Below, one piece after another: positions 41,271-48,999 of a stretch of 64,000 nucleotides of DNA. Source of the DNA: UBA11403 sp963784615 (GTDB lineage Bacteria > Pseudomonadota > Gammaproteobacteria > Legionellales > Legionellaceae). Numbering within the stretch: position 1 is the stretch's first letter; every line of letters begins with the position of its first letter. The stretch covers positions 1 to 64,000 of the forward strand of contig CAWASG010000003.1 in NCBI GenBank assembly GCA_963784615.1, in the 5' to 3' direction. A program made the translations under genes and the position numbers. The notes under the pieces are model-generated. The model did not search any database and was not told the DNA's origin. It saw only the letters and a program-made list of their open reading frames with translations.

Positions 41271-42050
41271 CTAGTACCAACGGGGTGTTTTTTTGCTCAG
41301 AAAAGCTTTTAATCCATGTTGACCTTCCACAGAAACTCTTTTTTGAGCAATAAGAGTTGCTGTTTTGGTGAGCATCTCTTCGTCGATTGGTCGCCCCACA
41401 ACTTGCTGCACAAGCGCCTTGGATGCTTTAACTGCGAGCGGAGCATTTTGTGTTATTTTTTCAGCAAGATTGAGTGTGAAAGTGAGTAGATCATTTTCAG
41501 GAACGCAATGTTGAACCAAGTTCAGTTCATATGCTCGCCGTGCAGAAAATACTTGTGCCGTCATGAATAATTCACACGCGGCGCGCTCACCGATGGCTTT
41601 AATGACATAAGGACTGATGATCGCAGGAATCAAGCCAAATTTAACCTCAGAAAAGCAAAACTTTGCAGTATCAGCAGCAATGACGATATCACACGCCGCG
41701 GCGATACCGGCACCACCGCCATAAGCAGCACCTTGAACCATCGCTATAGTGGGTTTCGTGCACATGTGCAATGAACGCATCATTTGCGCTAATATTAAGG
41801 CGTCAGATATATTTTCTTTTTCATTGTAATCCGCCATGCGTTGCATCCAGGATACATCGGCACCGGCTGAAAAATGAGGACCATTAGCCATGAGAATAAT
41901 GACAGCTACCGAGGGATTATCTCTCGCATCTTCGATGACGAGTTGTAGATGAGCGAGCATCGAGTCATCAAACGCATTGTGTTTTTCAACACGATTCATG
42001 GTAATTAAAAATAGTTTTCCTTGTTGCTCGGTAATTAAATCGCTCACCAA
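41271..42050 (-). CDS. liuC: Methylglutaconyl-CoA hydratase
   Basis: This 259-residue enoyl-CoA hydratase/isomerase-family protein has the oxyanion-hole segments HFSAGADVSWMQ and GAAYGGGAGIAAACD, then FCFSEVKFGLIPA with the catalytic Glu. It hydrates 3-methylglutaconyl-CoA to HMG-CoA. It is 14 bases upstream of liuD and 54 bases downstream of liuB on the minus strand; GGAGA lies before the start. Confidence 0.92.
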   Translation of the reverse strand: MVSDLITEQQGKLFLITMNRVEKHNAFDDSMLAHLQLVIEDARDNPSVAVIILMANGPHFSAGADVSWMQRMADYNEKENISDALILAQMMRSLHMCTKPTIAMVQGAAYGGGAGIAAACDIVIAADTAKFCFSEVKFGLIPAIISPYVIKAIGERAACELFMTAQVFSARRAYELNLVQHCVPENDLLTFTLNLAEKITQNAPLAVKASKALVQQVVGRPIDEEMLTKTATLIAQKRVSVEGQHGLKAFLSKKTPRWY

Positions 42051-42104
42051 ATTCTCCTTATAAATAATATATGCAACTGCTTTCCCTTCCCTAAGCAGTT
42101 ACCA

Positions 42105-43712
42105 TCACATCCGAAATAGTCCAAATTGTGTTGCTTCTATCGGTGCGTTGAGTGCGGCAGACAAACTCAATCCCAATACTTTGCGCGTGTCTTGTGGGGC
42201 AATAATGCCATCATCCCATAATCGCGCACTGGCATAATAGGGGTGGCCTTGGCGCTCATACTGTTCACGTAATGTCGCCTTAAACTGCTCTTCTTCTTTT
42301 GCGGTCCAATTTATATTTTGTTTGTCGTATTTTTCTCGGTTGATTTGCGCGAGAACGTTCGCCGCTTGCTCGCCACCCATCACGGAGATTCTGGCATTAG
42401 GCCAAGACCACAAAAATCGTGGGCCATATGCACGACCGCACATCGCATAATTCCCTGCGCCAAAACTTCCGCCAACAATGACGGTGAACTTGGGAACGCG
42501 GGCCGTGGCAACCGCCGTGACCATTTTAGCGCCGTGCTTGGCAATACCGGCGGCTTCATATTTACTACCGACCATGAAACCGGTTATGTTTTGTAAAAAC
42601 ACAAGCGGTATCTTTCGTTGCGCACACAGCTCGATGAAATGCGTTCCTTTGAGTGCGCTCTCTCCAAACAATATCCCATTATTGGCTATGATTCCAATAG
42701 GGTAGCCATATAAATGTGCGAATCCGCAGATTAATGTTGTACCGTATAGGGCCTTGAACTCATCCAGCTTTGAACCATCAACAATGCGGGCAATGACTTC
42801 GCGGATATCGAATGGTTTTCGTGAATCAGTTGGGACAACGCCAGTGAGCTCCTCGACATTGTAAGCGGGCTCGATGCTTGGAATGGGGTGTAAATCCAGC
42901 GGTTTTTTTCGATTCAGGTGGCTTACGGCAACCCGTGCCAGGTGAATGGCATGTGCATCACTTTCCGCATAATGATCAGCAACACCCGATTGACGACAAT
43001 GAACCTCACTTCCACCAAGCGCTTCCGCGGTGATGACTTCACCGGTGGCAGCTTTAACCAAAGGTGGGCCACCTAAAAAAATAGTCGCTTGATTACGAAC
43101 CATAATCGACTCATCAGCCATTGCCGGAACATAGGCTCCGCCTGCAGTGCAAGAACCCATAACGACAGCAATTTGCGGAATATTTTTGGCAGATAAATTG
43201 GCTTGATTAAAGAAGATGCGCCCAAAATGATCGCGATCGGGAAAGACGTCATCTTGCAGCGGTAAATAGGCACCCGCAGAATCAACAAGGTAAATGCAGG
43301 GTAGATGATTGGCCTCTGCAATTTCTTGCGCACGCAAATGTTTTTTGACGGTTAATGGGTAATATGCGCCGCCTTTGACCGTGGGATCGTTAATAACGAT
43401 GACACATTCTTGGTTATTAATGCGACCTATGCCGGTAATTAGGCCTGCAGCCGGAACATCGTCCTCATACACACCGTGGCCCGCTAATTGGGAGAGCTCT
43501 AAAAAGGCGCTTCCTGGGTCAAGCAATAGTTGTAATCGCTCACGAGGCAGCAGTTTTCCATGTGCCAAATGCCTTGCCCGTGCTTTGTCACCACCGCCTA
43601 AAGATATCTGGGTTACATCATCTTTAAGTTGGGTTAGCAGCATGTTCATCGCTATTTGGTTGGCTTTGTATTCAGGGCTGTTGGTGTTGAGAAGACTGGT
43701 TATTTTGGTCAT
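42105..43712 (-). CDS. liuB: Methylcrotonyl-CoA carboxylase, carboxyltransferase beta subunit
   Basis: This 535-residue crotonase-superfamily carboxyltransferase is of normal length for MCC beta. Typical segments are GGGDKARARHLAHGKLLPRE, VVMGSCTAGGAYVPAM, IFLGGPPLVKAATGE, QNITGFMVGSKYEAAGIAKHG and MGGEQAANVLAQ. It transfers carboxyl from the biotin of LiuD to methylcrotonyl-CoA. Confidence 0.95.
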   Translation of the reverse strand: MTKITSLLNTNSPEYKANQIAMNMLLTQLKDDVTQISLGGGDKARARHLAHGKLLPRERLQLLLDPGSAFLELSQLAGHGVYEDDVPAAGLITGIGRINNQECVIVINDPTVKGGAYYPLTVKKHLRAQEIAEANHLPCIYLVDSAGAYLPLQDDVFPDRDHFGRIFFNQANLSAKNIPQIAVVMGSCTAGGAYVPAMADESIMVRNQATIFLGGPPLVKAATGEVITAEALGGSEVHCRQSGVADHYAESDAHAIHLARVAVSHLNRKKPLDLHPIPSIEPAYNVEELTGVVPTDSRKPFDIREVIARIVDGSKLDEFKALYGTTLICGFAHLYGYPIGIIANNGILFGESALKGTHFIELCAQRKIPLVFLQNITGFMVGSKYEAAGIAKHGAKMVTAVATARVPKFTVIVGGSFGAGNYAMCGRAYGPRFLWSWPNARISVMGGEQAANVLAQINREKYDKQNINWTAKEEEQFKATLREQYERQGHPYYASARLWDDGIIAPQDTRKVLGLSLSAALNAPIEATQFGLFRM

Positions 43713-43720
43713 TTTAAATC

Positions 43721-44035
43721 CTATAAAATGATAATTTTACTAACGACAATCAGAAACCAAATCATCCAGGTTACCTCAAAATAATAAGGCATTAGGCCGC
43801 CTTTGAAAGCGCGGTAGATCAACGCGGGAATGGCGGTGATGATGATGGGCAATAGGGTTAGGATGATGACGCCGCGGAGAATAATACCCGATTGACTATT
43901 GCTGAATAAGGGCGCTAATTTAAGGTTGGCATAGGTGTAACAGATGTCCAGGTAGACAACGAGCACATGCATGTAGCGCGCAAAGATGACGACGAGAATA
44001 CTGAGAACTAAATATATTAAGCTTTGTTTTAGCAT
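43721..44035 (-). CDS. Small membrane protein within the liu operon
   Basis: This 104-residue protein has three hydrophobic segments (SLIYLVLSILVVIFA, GVIILTLLPIIITAIPALI, TWMIWFLIVVSKIIIL). It fits exactly between the thiolase and liuB genes, with 1-base and 8-base gaps, so it is co-transcribed. No family is recognised; a role in transport or regulation of leucine breakdown would be a guess. The full-length open frame and tight spacing argue that it is a real gene. Confidence 0.7.
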   Translation of the reverse strand: MLKQSLIYLVLSILVVIFARYMHVLVVYLDICYTYANLKLAPLFSNSQSGIILRGVIILTLLPIIITAIPALIYRAFKGGLMPYYFEVTWMIWFLIVVSKIIIL

Positions 44036-44036
44036 C

Positions 44037-45227
44037 TTAAATGACCTCTATTGCCATCGCCACTGCTTCACCGCCACCAATGCACAAAGATGCAATGCCT
44101 CGTTTTTTATGATGTTGTCGGAGCGCATGGATTAACGTGACTAAAATACGCGCGCCAGATGCGCCGATGGGGTGGCCTAAGGCGCAGGAACCGCCGTGAA
44201 TATTGACGGTTTCTTCATCGAGCTTTAGTTCGGATATTGCTACCATAGTGACCACGGCAAAGGCTTCATTGATTTCATACAGGTCGACGTCACGTGCAGT
44301 CCAGCCGGCTTTCTTTAATACTGCGGCAATGGCTTGGGAAGGCGCGGTTGTGAACCATGCGGGCGCTTGAGCGAAAGTTGAATGCGCAACAATTCTTGCT
44401 AATGGGGTTAGCCCACGTGCAGCCGCCTCTGCTGCTGTCATGAGCAACAGGCTTGCAGCACCATCGGCAATAGAGCTGGAGTTCGCGGCGGTTATCGTGC
44501 CATCAGCTTGAAAAGCGGGTTTTAATTGTCGGATTTTACTCAGCTTGGATTCGCTTGGTCCTTCATCGTGAAGGATGGTTTGTGTGCCTTTGCGATCGGT
44601 GATTGTGACGGGTGCAATTTCAGCATTGAAATAACCTTCTTTTTGCGCTTCCAAAGCACGCCTCATGGAGCCCTCTGCAAAGGCATCCTGTGCTTCGCGA
44701 CTGATGTTGAATGTTGCTGCTGTGCGTTCTGCAAAAACGCCCATTAATTTGCCGCGGTCATAGGCATCTTCAAGGCCGTCGAGAAACATGTGGTCTTTGA
44801 TCTCGCCATGCCCATGGCGATAACCAGCACGGGCTTTGCCTAATAAATAAGGCGCCTGACTCATGCTTTCCATCCCGCCGGCAAGGATAATATTGGCTGA
44901 TCCCGCTTTAATTAAATCATGGGCAAGCATCACTGATTTTAACCCTGATCCACACATTTTATTGATCGTCGTAGCGCCAACTGAATCAGGGATCCCGGCT
45001 TTGAGGGCCGCCTGTCTTGCTGGTGCCTGTCCTATTCCGGCTTGAAGAACGCATCCGCTGATGATTTCATCAATATCATGTGGGTCGAGCTGAAGTTGAT
45101 CCAATACTGCGCGATGCGCGACAGCACCGAGTTCTGGGGCTGATAGTGAAGATAAGTTGCCTAATAATCCGCCTGTTGGCGTCCGCATCGCGGCAACGAT
45201 AACGATATCATCTTGTTTTATCATCAT
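44037..45227 (-). CDS. Acetyl-CoA acetyltransferase (thiolase)
   Basis: This 396-residue thiolase has the nucleophilic Cys in NKMCGSGLKSVM (about residue 91), GGSCALGHPIGASGAR with the catalytic His, and CIGGGEAVAMAIE with the second Cys region. It either splits acetoacetyl-CoA formed from leucine-derived acetoacetate or condenses acetyl-CoA. It is located second in the operon, 3 bases after liuA. AtoB and PhaA are equally plausible names. Confidence 0.92.
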   Translation of the reverse strand: MMIKQDDIVIVAAMRTPTGGLLGNLSSLSAPELGAVAHRAVLDQLQLDPHDIDEIISGCVLQAGIGQAPARQAALKAGIPDSVGATTINKMCGSGLKSVMLAHDLIKAGSANIILAGGMESMSQAPYLLGKARAGYRHGHGEIKDHMFLDGLEDAYDRGKLMGVFAERTAATFNISREAQDAFAEGSMRRALEAQKEGYFNAEIAPVTITDRKGTQTILHDEGPSESKLSKIRQLKPAFQADGTITAANSSSIADGAASLLLMTAAEAAARGLTPLARIVAHSTFAQAPAWFTTAPSQAIAAVLKKAGWTARDVDLYEINEAFAVVTMVAISELKLDEETVNIHGGSCALGHPIGASGARILVTLIHALRQHHKKRGIASLCIGGGEAVAMAIEVI

Positions 45228-45230
45228 GAT

Positions 45231-46391
45231 TTAAAGCCCTTCGTTAAACAACTCTCGCCCGATCAACATGCGGCGAATTTCTGAGGTACCTGCACCGATC
45301 TCATATAATTTAGAATCTCGTAACAGGCGGCCGGCTGGATATTCATTGGTGTATCCGTTCCCACCGAGAATTTGGATGGTTTGCAGTGCCATTTGCGTGG
45401 CTTTTTCAGAAACATATAAAATAACCCCTGCAGCATCTTTACGGCTAACAAGCCCAGCATCACACGCACGGGCAACTGCATAAAGATAAGAACGGGAAGC
45501 ACTTAGCCCTGCATACATATCCGCTAATTTGCCTTGAATAAGCTGAAATTCACCGATGGATTGATTGAATTGTTTGCGTTCATGGACGTAAGGCATGACT
45601 AAATCCATGCATGATTGCATGATACCGACAGGGCCAGCTGCAAGAATAGTTCGCTCAAAATCAAGGCCGCTCATGAGAATGTTAACGCCTTTATTCAGTG
45701 TCCCCAGTACGTTTTCAGCCGGTACAATGCAATCTTCAAAGACCAGCTCACAAGTATTCGACCCACGCATGCCGAGTTTATCGAGCTTTTGTGCGGTGCG
45801 AAAGCCAGGGAAATCTTTTTCAATGATAAAAGCAGTGATGCCTTTGCTGCCGGCGTCTTTATTGGTTTTGGCATAGACGACGAGCACATGTGCATCAGGC
45901 CCGTTGGTAATCCACATTTTGGTGCCATTGAGAACAAAATAATCCTTTTCGGCCCGCGCTTGTAATTGCATACTGACGACATCAGAGCCTGCAGATACCT
46001 CGCTCATCGCCAATGCGCCGATGTATTCGCCGGTTATGAGCTTGGGTAAGTAGCGATTTTTTTGTGCTTGGTTGCCGTTCAAATAAATTTGATTCACACA
46101 GAGGTTTGAGTGCGCGCCATAGCTTAAGCCAACAGAAGCCGAAGCTCGGGATATTTCTTCCATTGCAATCGCATGCGCCAAATACCCCATATTGGCACCA
46201 CCATATTCTTCACTGACGGTAATGCCTAATAATCCCATGTCACCTAATTGACGCCATAACCGATTGGGAAATTGATTCTGATGATCGATCTCCGCAGCAA
46301 AGGGCGCAATTTCATGTTGTGCGAACTGGCGAACACTTTCTCGCAACAGGTCGTAGGTTTCTCCAAGCAAATGCTGCAAACCATGATGCAT
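45231..46391 (-). CDS. liuA: Isovaleryl-CoA dehydrogenase
   Basis: This 386-residue FAD-dependent acyl-CoA dehydrogenase has GALAMSEVSAGSD and KMWITNGPDAHV for FAD and substrate binding and the C-terminal YEIGAGTSEIRRMLIGRE. The catalytic base of this subgroup is the Glu in SGLDFERTILAAG (helix G), as in human IVD, rather than the C-terminal position used by other acyl-CoA dehydrogenases. It is the first gene of the operon; GAGGATAAGTATA precedes the ATG. The operon promoter should be at 46392-46560, but no clear boxes were found. Confidence 0.94.
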   Translation of the reverse strand: MHHGLQHLLGETYDLLRESVRQFAQHEIAPFAAEIDHQNQFPNRLWRQLGDMGLLGITVSEEYGGANMGYLAHAIAMEEISRASASVGLSYGAHSNLCVNQIYLNGNQAQKNRYLPKLITGEYIGALAMSEVSAGSDVVSMQLQARAEKDYFVLNGTKMWITNGPDAHVLVVYAKTNKDAGSKGITAFIIEKDFPGFRTAQKLDKLGMRGSNTCELVFEDCIVPAENVLGTLNKGVNILMSGLDFERTILAAGPVGIMQSCMDLVMPYVHERKQFNQSIGEFQLIQGKLADMYAGLSASRSYLYAVARACDAGLVSRKDAAGVILYVSEKATQMALQTIQILGGNGYTNEYPAGRLLRDSKLYEIGAGTSEIRRMLIGRELFNEGL

Positions 46392-46597
46392 TATACTTAT
46401 CCTCTTCAGTCATTCGGTTGAATCAGAATATAACGTGCGTAGAATCTCTTGTACATAGGAAACATGTTTTCTGATGAAAATCATATCTTGTGCTTATGTT
46501 GTTTCTTTTGAGGCGGTTTTGTATCAGGGCAGGGTTGTCTGAAATTTAACCGGTTGAGTCATCTTGGCTACAGAAACAAGAATCGAGTACATCCGCG

Positions 46598-46705
46598 TGC
46601 ATATCTGCTGTTGGCTCTCGTGTTTCAGACAAACCCCGTCCTTGGGGTCGACGCGCCATCCGTGGCGCGACGGTCTGAAACACGAGAGCCAACAGCAGAT
46701 ATGCA
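46598..46705. repeat. Inverted repeat with perfect 33-bp arms
   Basis: Arms TGCATATCTGCTGTTGGCTC with TCGTGTTTCAGAC (46598-46630), and the exact complement at 46673-46705. The loop holds two more short hairpins (CCCCGTCCTTGGGG and CGCGCCATCCGTGGCGCG). It lies in the divergent gap between liuA and pyrD. Confidence 0.85.
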
Positions 46706-46843
46706 CTCTTTTCTTTGATTATACAGGCATCTGTTTTAAACGTTCCTATTTTATTCGATGATTATCTAAGAACAGTGTCGACTCGTGTAAACCAACGGTA
46801 AATGGTGCGGGGAAAACAAAAGTCTGTACTGTGAAAGGAAGGA

Positions 46844-46949
46844 GCCTACTCCTGATGGGGGCGGCCAACCAGACCGTCGCGCACATGGATGTGCGCGCGA
46901 TCGCATGGATGCGGATTTGTCTGGTTGGCCGCCCCCATCAGGAGTAGGC
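46844..46949. repeat. Inverted repeat with perfect 31-bp arms
   Basis: GCCTACTCCTGATGGGGGCG with GCCAACCAGAC (46844-46874), and its complement at 46919-46949. The inner GTCGCGCACATGGATGTGCG forms a further hairpin. Different in sequence from the neighbouring repeat at 46598. No gene is seen in 46392-47130. Confidence 0.85.
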
Positions 46950-46977
46950 GTGGCTTTATCCAGAATTTCTTAGAGTA

Positions 46978-47051
46978 AGATTTCAGAGAAACTATTATTA
47001 CGCAAGTCATTTAAGATTATTACGCAAGTCATTTAAGATGCGTTTGCCCTG
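46978..47051 (+). pseudogene. Terminal remnant of an ISAs1-family element with tandem duplication
   Basis: The plus strand encodes DFRETIITQVI and a stop, the same protein end as the remnant at 13992-14213. It then reads AAGATGCGTTTGCCCTG, the ISAs1-type terminus, ending near 47051. A 22-base unit (ATTATTACGCAAGTCATTTA plus AG) is present twice in tandem. It sits 80 bases before the small ORF leading into pyrD. Confidence 0.8.
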
Positions 47052-47130
47052 GCTTTTGTATTCACAGTTGAATTTTACAGGTTGGACTGGTATTTTCGTA
47101 TCTATTGTTATTATCAAGGAATTAATCCTA

Positions 47131-47232
47131 ATGCGAGAACCAGTTTTATGGGGCCGGCACTTAATTGCCTACCCTTTGCAACAGGATGGTGATGCATGGC
47201 TTCATATATGGATGAGAGGGTGCGGCGTATGA
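47131..47232 (+). CDS. Possible 33-residue peptide overlapping the pyrD start
   Basis: ATG 47131 opens a short frame (MREPVLWGRHLIAYPLQQDG and 13 more residues) ending in TGA at 47232. That stop overlaps the pyrD ATG as ATGA. AAGGA lies 10 bases upstream of the start. It could be a leader peptide coupling translation to pyrD, or a small protein; no homologue is recognised. Confidence 0.4.
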   Translation: MREPVLWGRHLIAYPLQQDGDAWLHIWMRGCGV

Positions 47233-48239
47233 CTTCAATTCCATACGCATTGATGCGGTCTGTGTTATTTAGACTGGAGCCTGAGCGAGCACATCACCTC
47301 GCGCTGTCGCTTCTGGAATATGTTCCCGAACGTTGCTTTTCCAAATCCGTTGCTTCGAGTAAGGCTGTTCGTGCCTTGGGGCTTAAATTTTCTCATCCAG
47401 TTGGATTGGCTGCTGGTTTAGATAAAAACGGCGATTATATTGATGCATTAGCCAAGTTAGGGTTTTCATTTATTGAGCTTGGAACGGTCACCCCAAAACC
47501 CCAGGAGGGGAACCCTAAACCGCGAATGTTTCGCCTGCCCAAGGCACAAGCACTGATTAATCGCATGGGCTTTAATAATAGAGGCGTTGATGCATTGATT
47601 GCAAATGTTATGGCCACTCGTTATCAGGGCATTCTTGGGATTAATATTGGAAAAAATGCAGAGACGCCAATACAAAACGCTTTGGATGATTATCTGGAGT
47701 GTTTACGTAAAGTTTACCTGCACGCTTCCTATGTCACGATCAATATATCATCCCCAAACACCCCAAATTTGAGGGATTTACACGGGCGAGAATATTTTGG
47801 TTACCTCATGGTGCAATTACGCGAAGCACAACAACAGTTAGCCGATATCCATCAATGCCATGTTCCCATTGTTATCAAGCTATCTCCTGATGAGGCAGAT
47901 GAGTCTTTAAAACGGATGGCAGATACTATCGTCAACGTTGGAATTGACGGTATTATGGTAACGAATACCACGATTGCACGCGAGGCAGTCATTGACATGC
48001 CCCATGGCCATGAAGGAGGCGGCTTGAGCGGCCAGCCATTATTCACACGTTCAACGGACGTTTTGCGTATTATCAAGCCTGTTGTGGGAAAGGATGTGAC
48101 TTTGATAGGTGTTGGCGGCATTGATAGTCCTGAGACTGCTCGTCAGAAATTGCAAGCGGGTGCGGCGCTGGTGCAGGTTTATACCGGCTTAATTTATCAA
48201 GGCCCGGGGCTTGTCAAACAGCTGGTAGATTTTATATAA
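47229..48239 (+). CDS. pyrD: Dihydroorotate dehydrogenase (quinone), class 2
   Basis: This 336-residue FMN enzyme of pyrimidine synthesis has VGLAAGLDKNGDYIDALAKL, ELGTVTPKPQEGNPKPR, the catalytic Ser region in NISSPNTPNLRDL, VIKLSPDE and IGVGGIDSPETARQKLQAGA. The N-terminal amphipathic segment (SIPYALMRSVLFRLEPERAH) is the quinone tunnel helix of class 2 enzymes and attaches to the membrane. ATG 47229 is chosen over 47196 because homologues begin just before the PERAHH-like motif and because of the ATGA overlap with the upstream short frame. Confidence 0.95.
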   Translation: MTSIPYALMRSVLFRLEPERAHHLALSLLEYVPERCFSKSVASSKAVRALGLKFSHPVGLAAGLDKNGDYIDALAKLGFSFIELGTVTPKPQEGNPKPRMFRLPKAQALINRMGFNNRGVDALIANVMATRYQGILGINIGKNAETPIQNALDDYLECLRKVYLHASYVTINISSPNTPNLRDLHGREYFGYLMVQLREAQQQLADIHQCHVPIVIKLSPDEADESLKRMADTIVNVGIDGIMVTNTTIAREAVIDMPHGHEGGGLSGQPLFTRSTDVLRIIKPVVGKDVTLIGVGGIDSPETARQKLQAGAALVQVYTGLIYQGPGLVKQLVDFI

Positions 48240-48255
48240 ATGGATTAAAAAAACC

Positions 48256-48846
48256 ATGCTTAAATTTTGTAGTAACATTCTGTTGTTGATTCTTTGCTTC
48301 CTTGCACCAGTTCTGCATGCAGACGCGCAAGACGGCACATATACTCGCGATTTCTGGAGCCCAACTTATCATGTTGAGCGGCTCAGTTATTGTTATATCG
48401 ATGGGAAAACATGCGGGAAAGTAGTCGCGACTCAATATTGTCATCTCATGGGATTCGAAAACCTCTCTCATGAAGAAATAGAACATAATGTTGGTTTAAC
48501 AAATTATTTAGACAGCAACTCAGCATGCAGAGGCTGGGGATGCGATGGTTTTAAGCTGATCCAATGCGCGAATAAAATCATTCATCGGCCCGCCGCATCC
48601 TACTATTATCGTCTGAAAAAATTTGCATATCCACGTTTTGCTCATTATCGTGTTGATTGGTGTATGGAAAAAAATAAACACTGTGGCAAGCAGGCTGCTT
48701 ATTCTTTCTGTCGGAGATTAGGCTATGAGCAGGTTAAATCGTTTAAAAAAGATAAGTTCGTACCCGCGACCCGAACGCTCGGTAGTGAGGCCTTATGTTT
48801 TGGATTTGGATGCAAAGGATTTAGTGAAATCATCTGTTATAGATGA
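48256..48846 (+). CDS. Secreted protein with two six-cysteine domains
   Basis: This 196-residue protein has a signal peptide (MLKFCSNILLLILCFLAPVL, cleavage near HADA). The mature protein is two tandem copies of a domain of about 65 residues. Each copy has a first Cys in a YCYIDGKTCGK / WCMEKNKHCGK segment, a YCHLMGFE / FCRRLGYE segment, and CRGWGCDGFKLIQC / CFGFGCKGFSEIIC at the end. The even Cys pattern suggests disulfides and an extracytoplasmic place. A similar six-Cys pattern is recalled from plant and some bacterial secreted proteins, but no name can be given. It is 16 bases after pyrD, so it may be read through from it. Confidence 0.75.
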   Translation: MLKFCSNILLLILCFLAPVLHADAQDGTYTRDFWSPTYHVERLSYCYIDGKTCGKVVATQYCHLMGFENLSHEEIEHNVGLTNYLDSNSACRGWGCDGFKLIQCANKIIHRPAASYYYRLKKFAYPRFAHYRVDWCMEKNKHCGKQAAYSFCRRLGYEQVKSFKKDKFVPATRTLGSEALCFGFGCKGFSEIICYR

Positions 48847-48999
48847 TTTATCGTTGATTAGGGCAACGTATAGAATAATATTTCTTGCGCAATTGGAGCT
48901 TTCGAACCCCACCGGGAGAAAAATGTTTGCGTAAAGTGCTTCCAAAATGATCAGTAATACTGTAGGATAGAGCTTTCTTATAACACAGAGAGAGCAACC

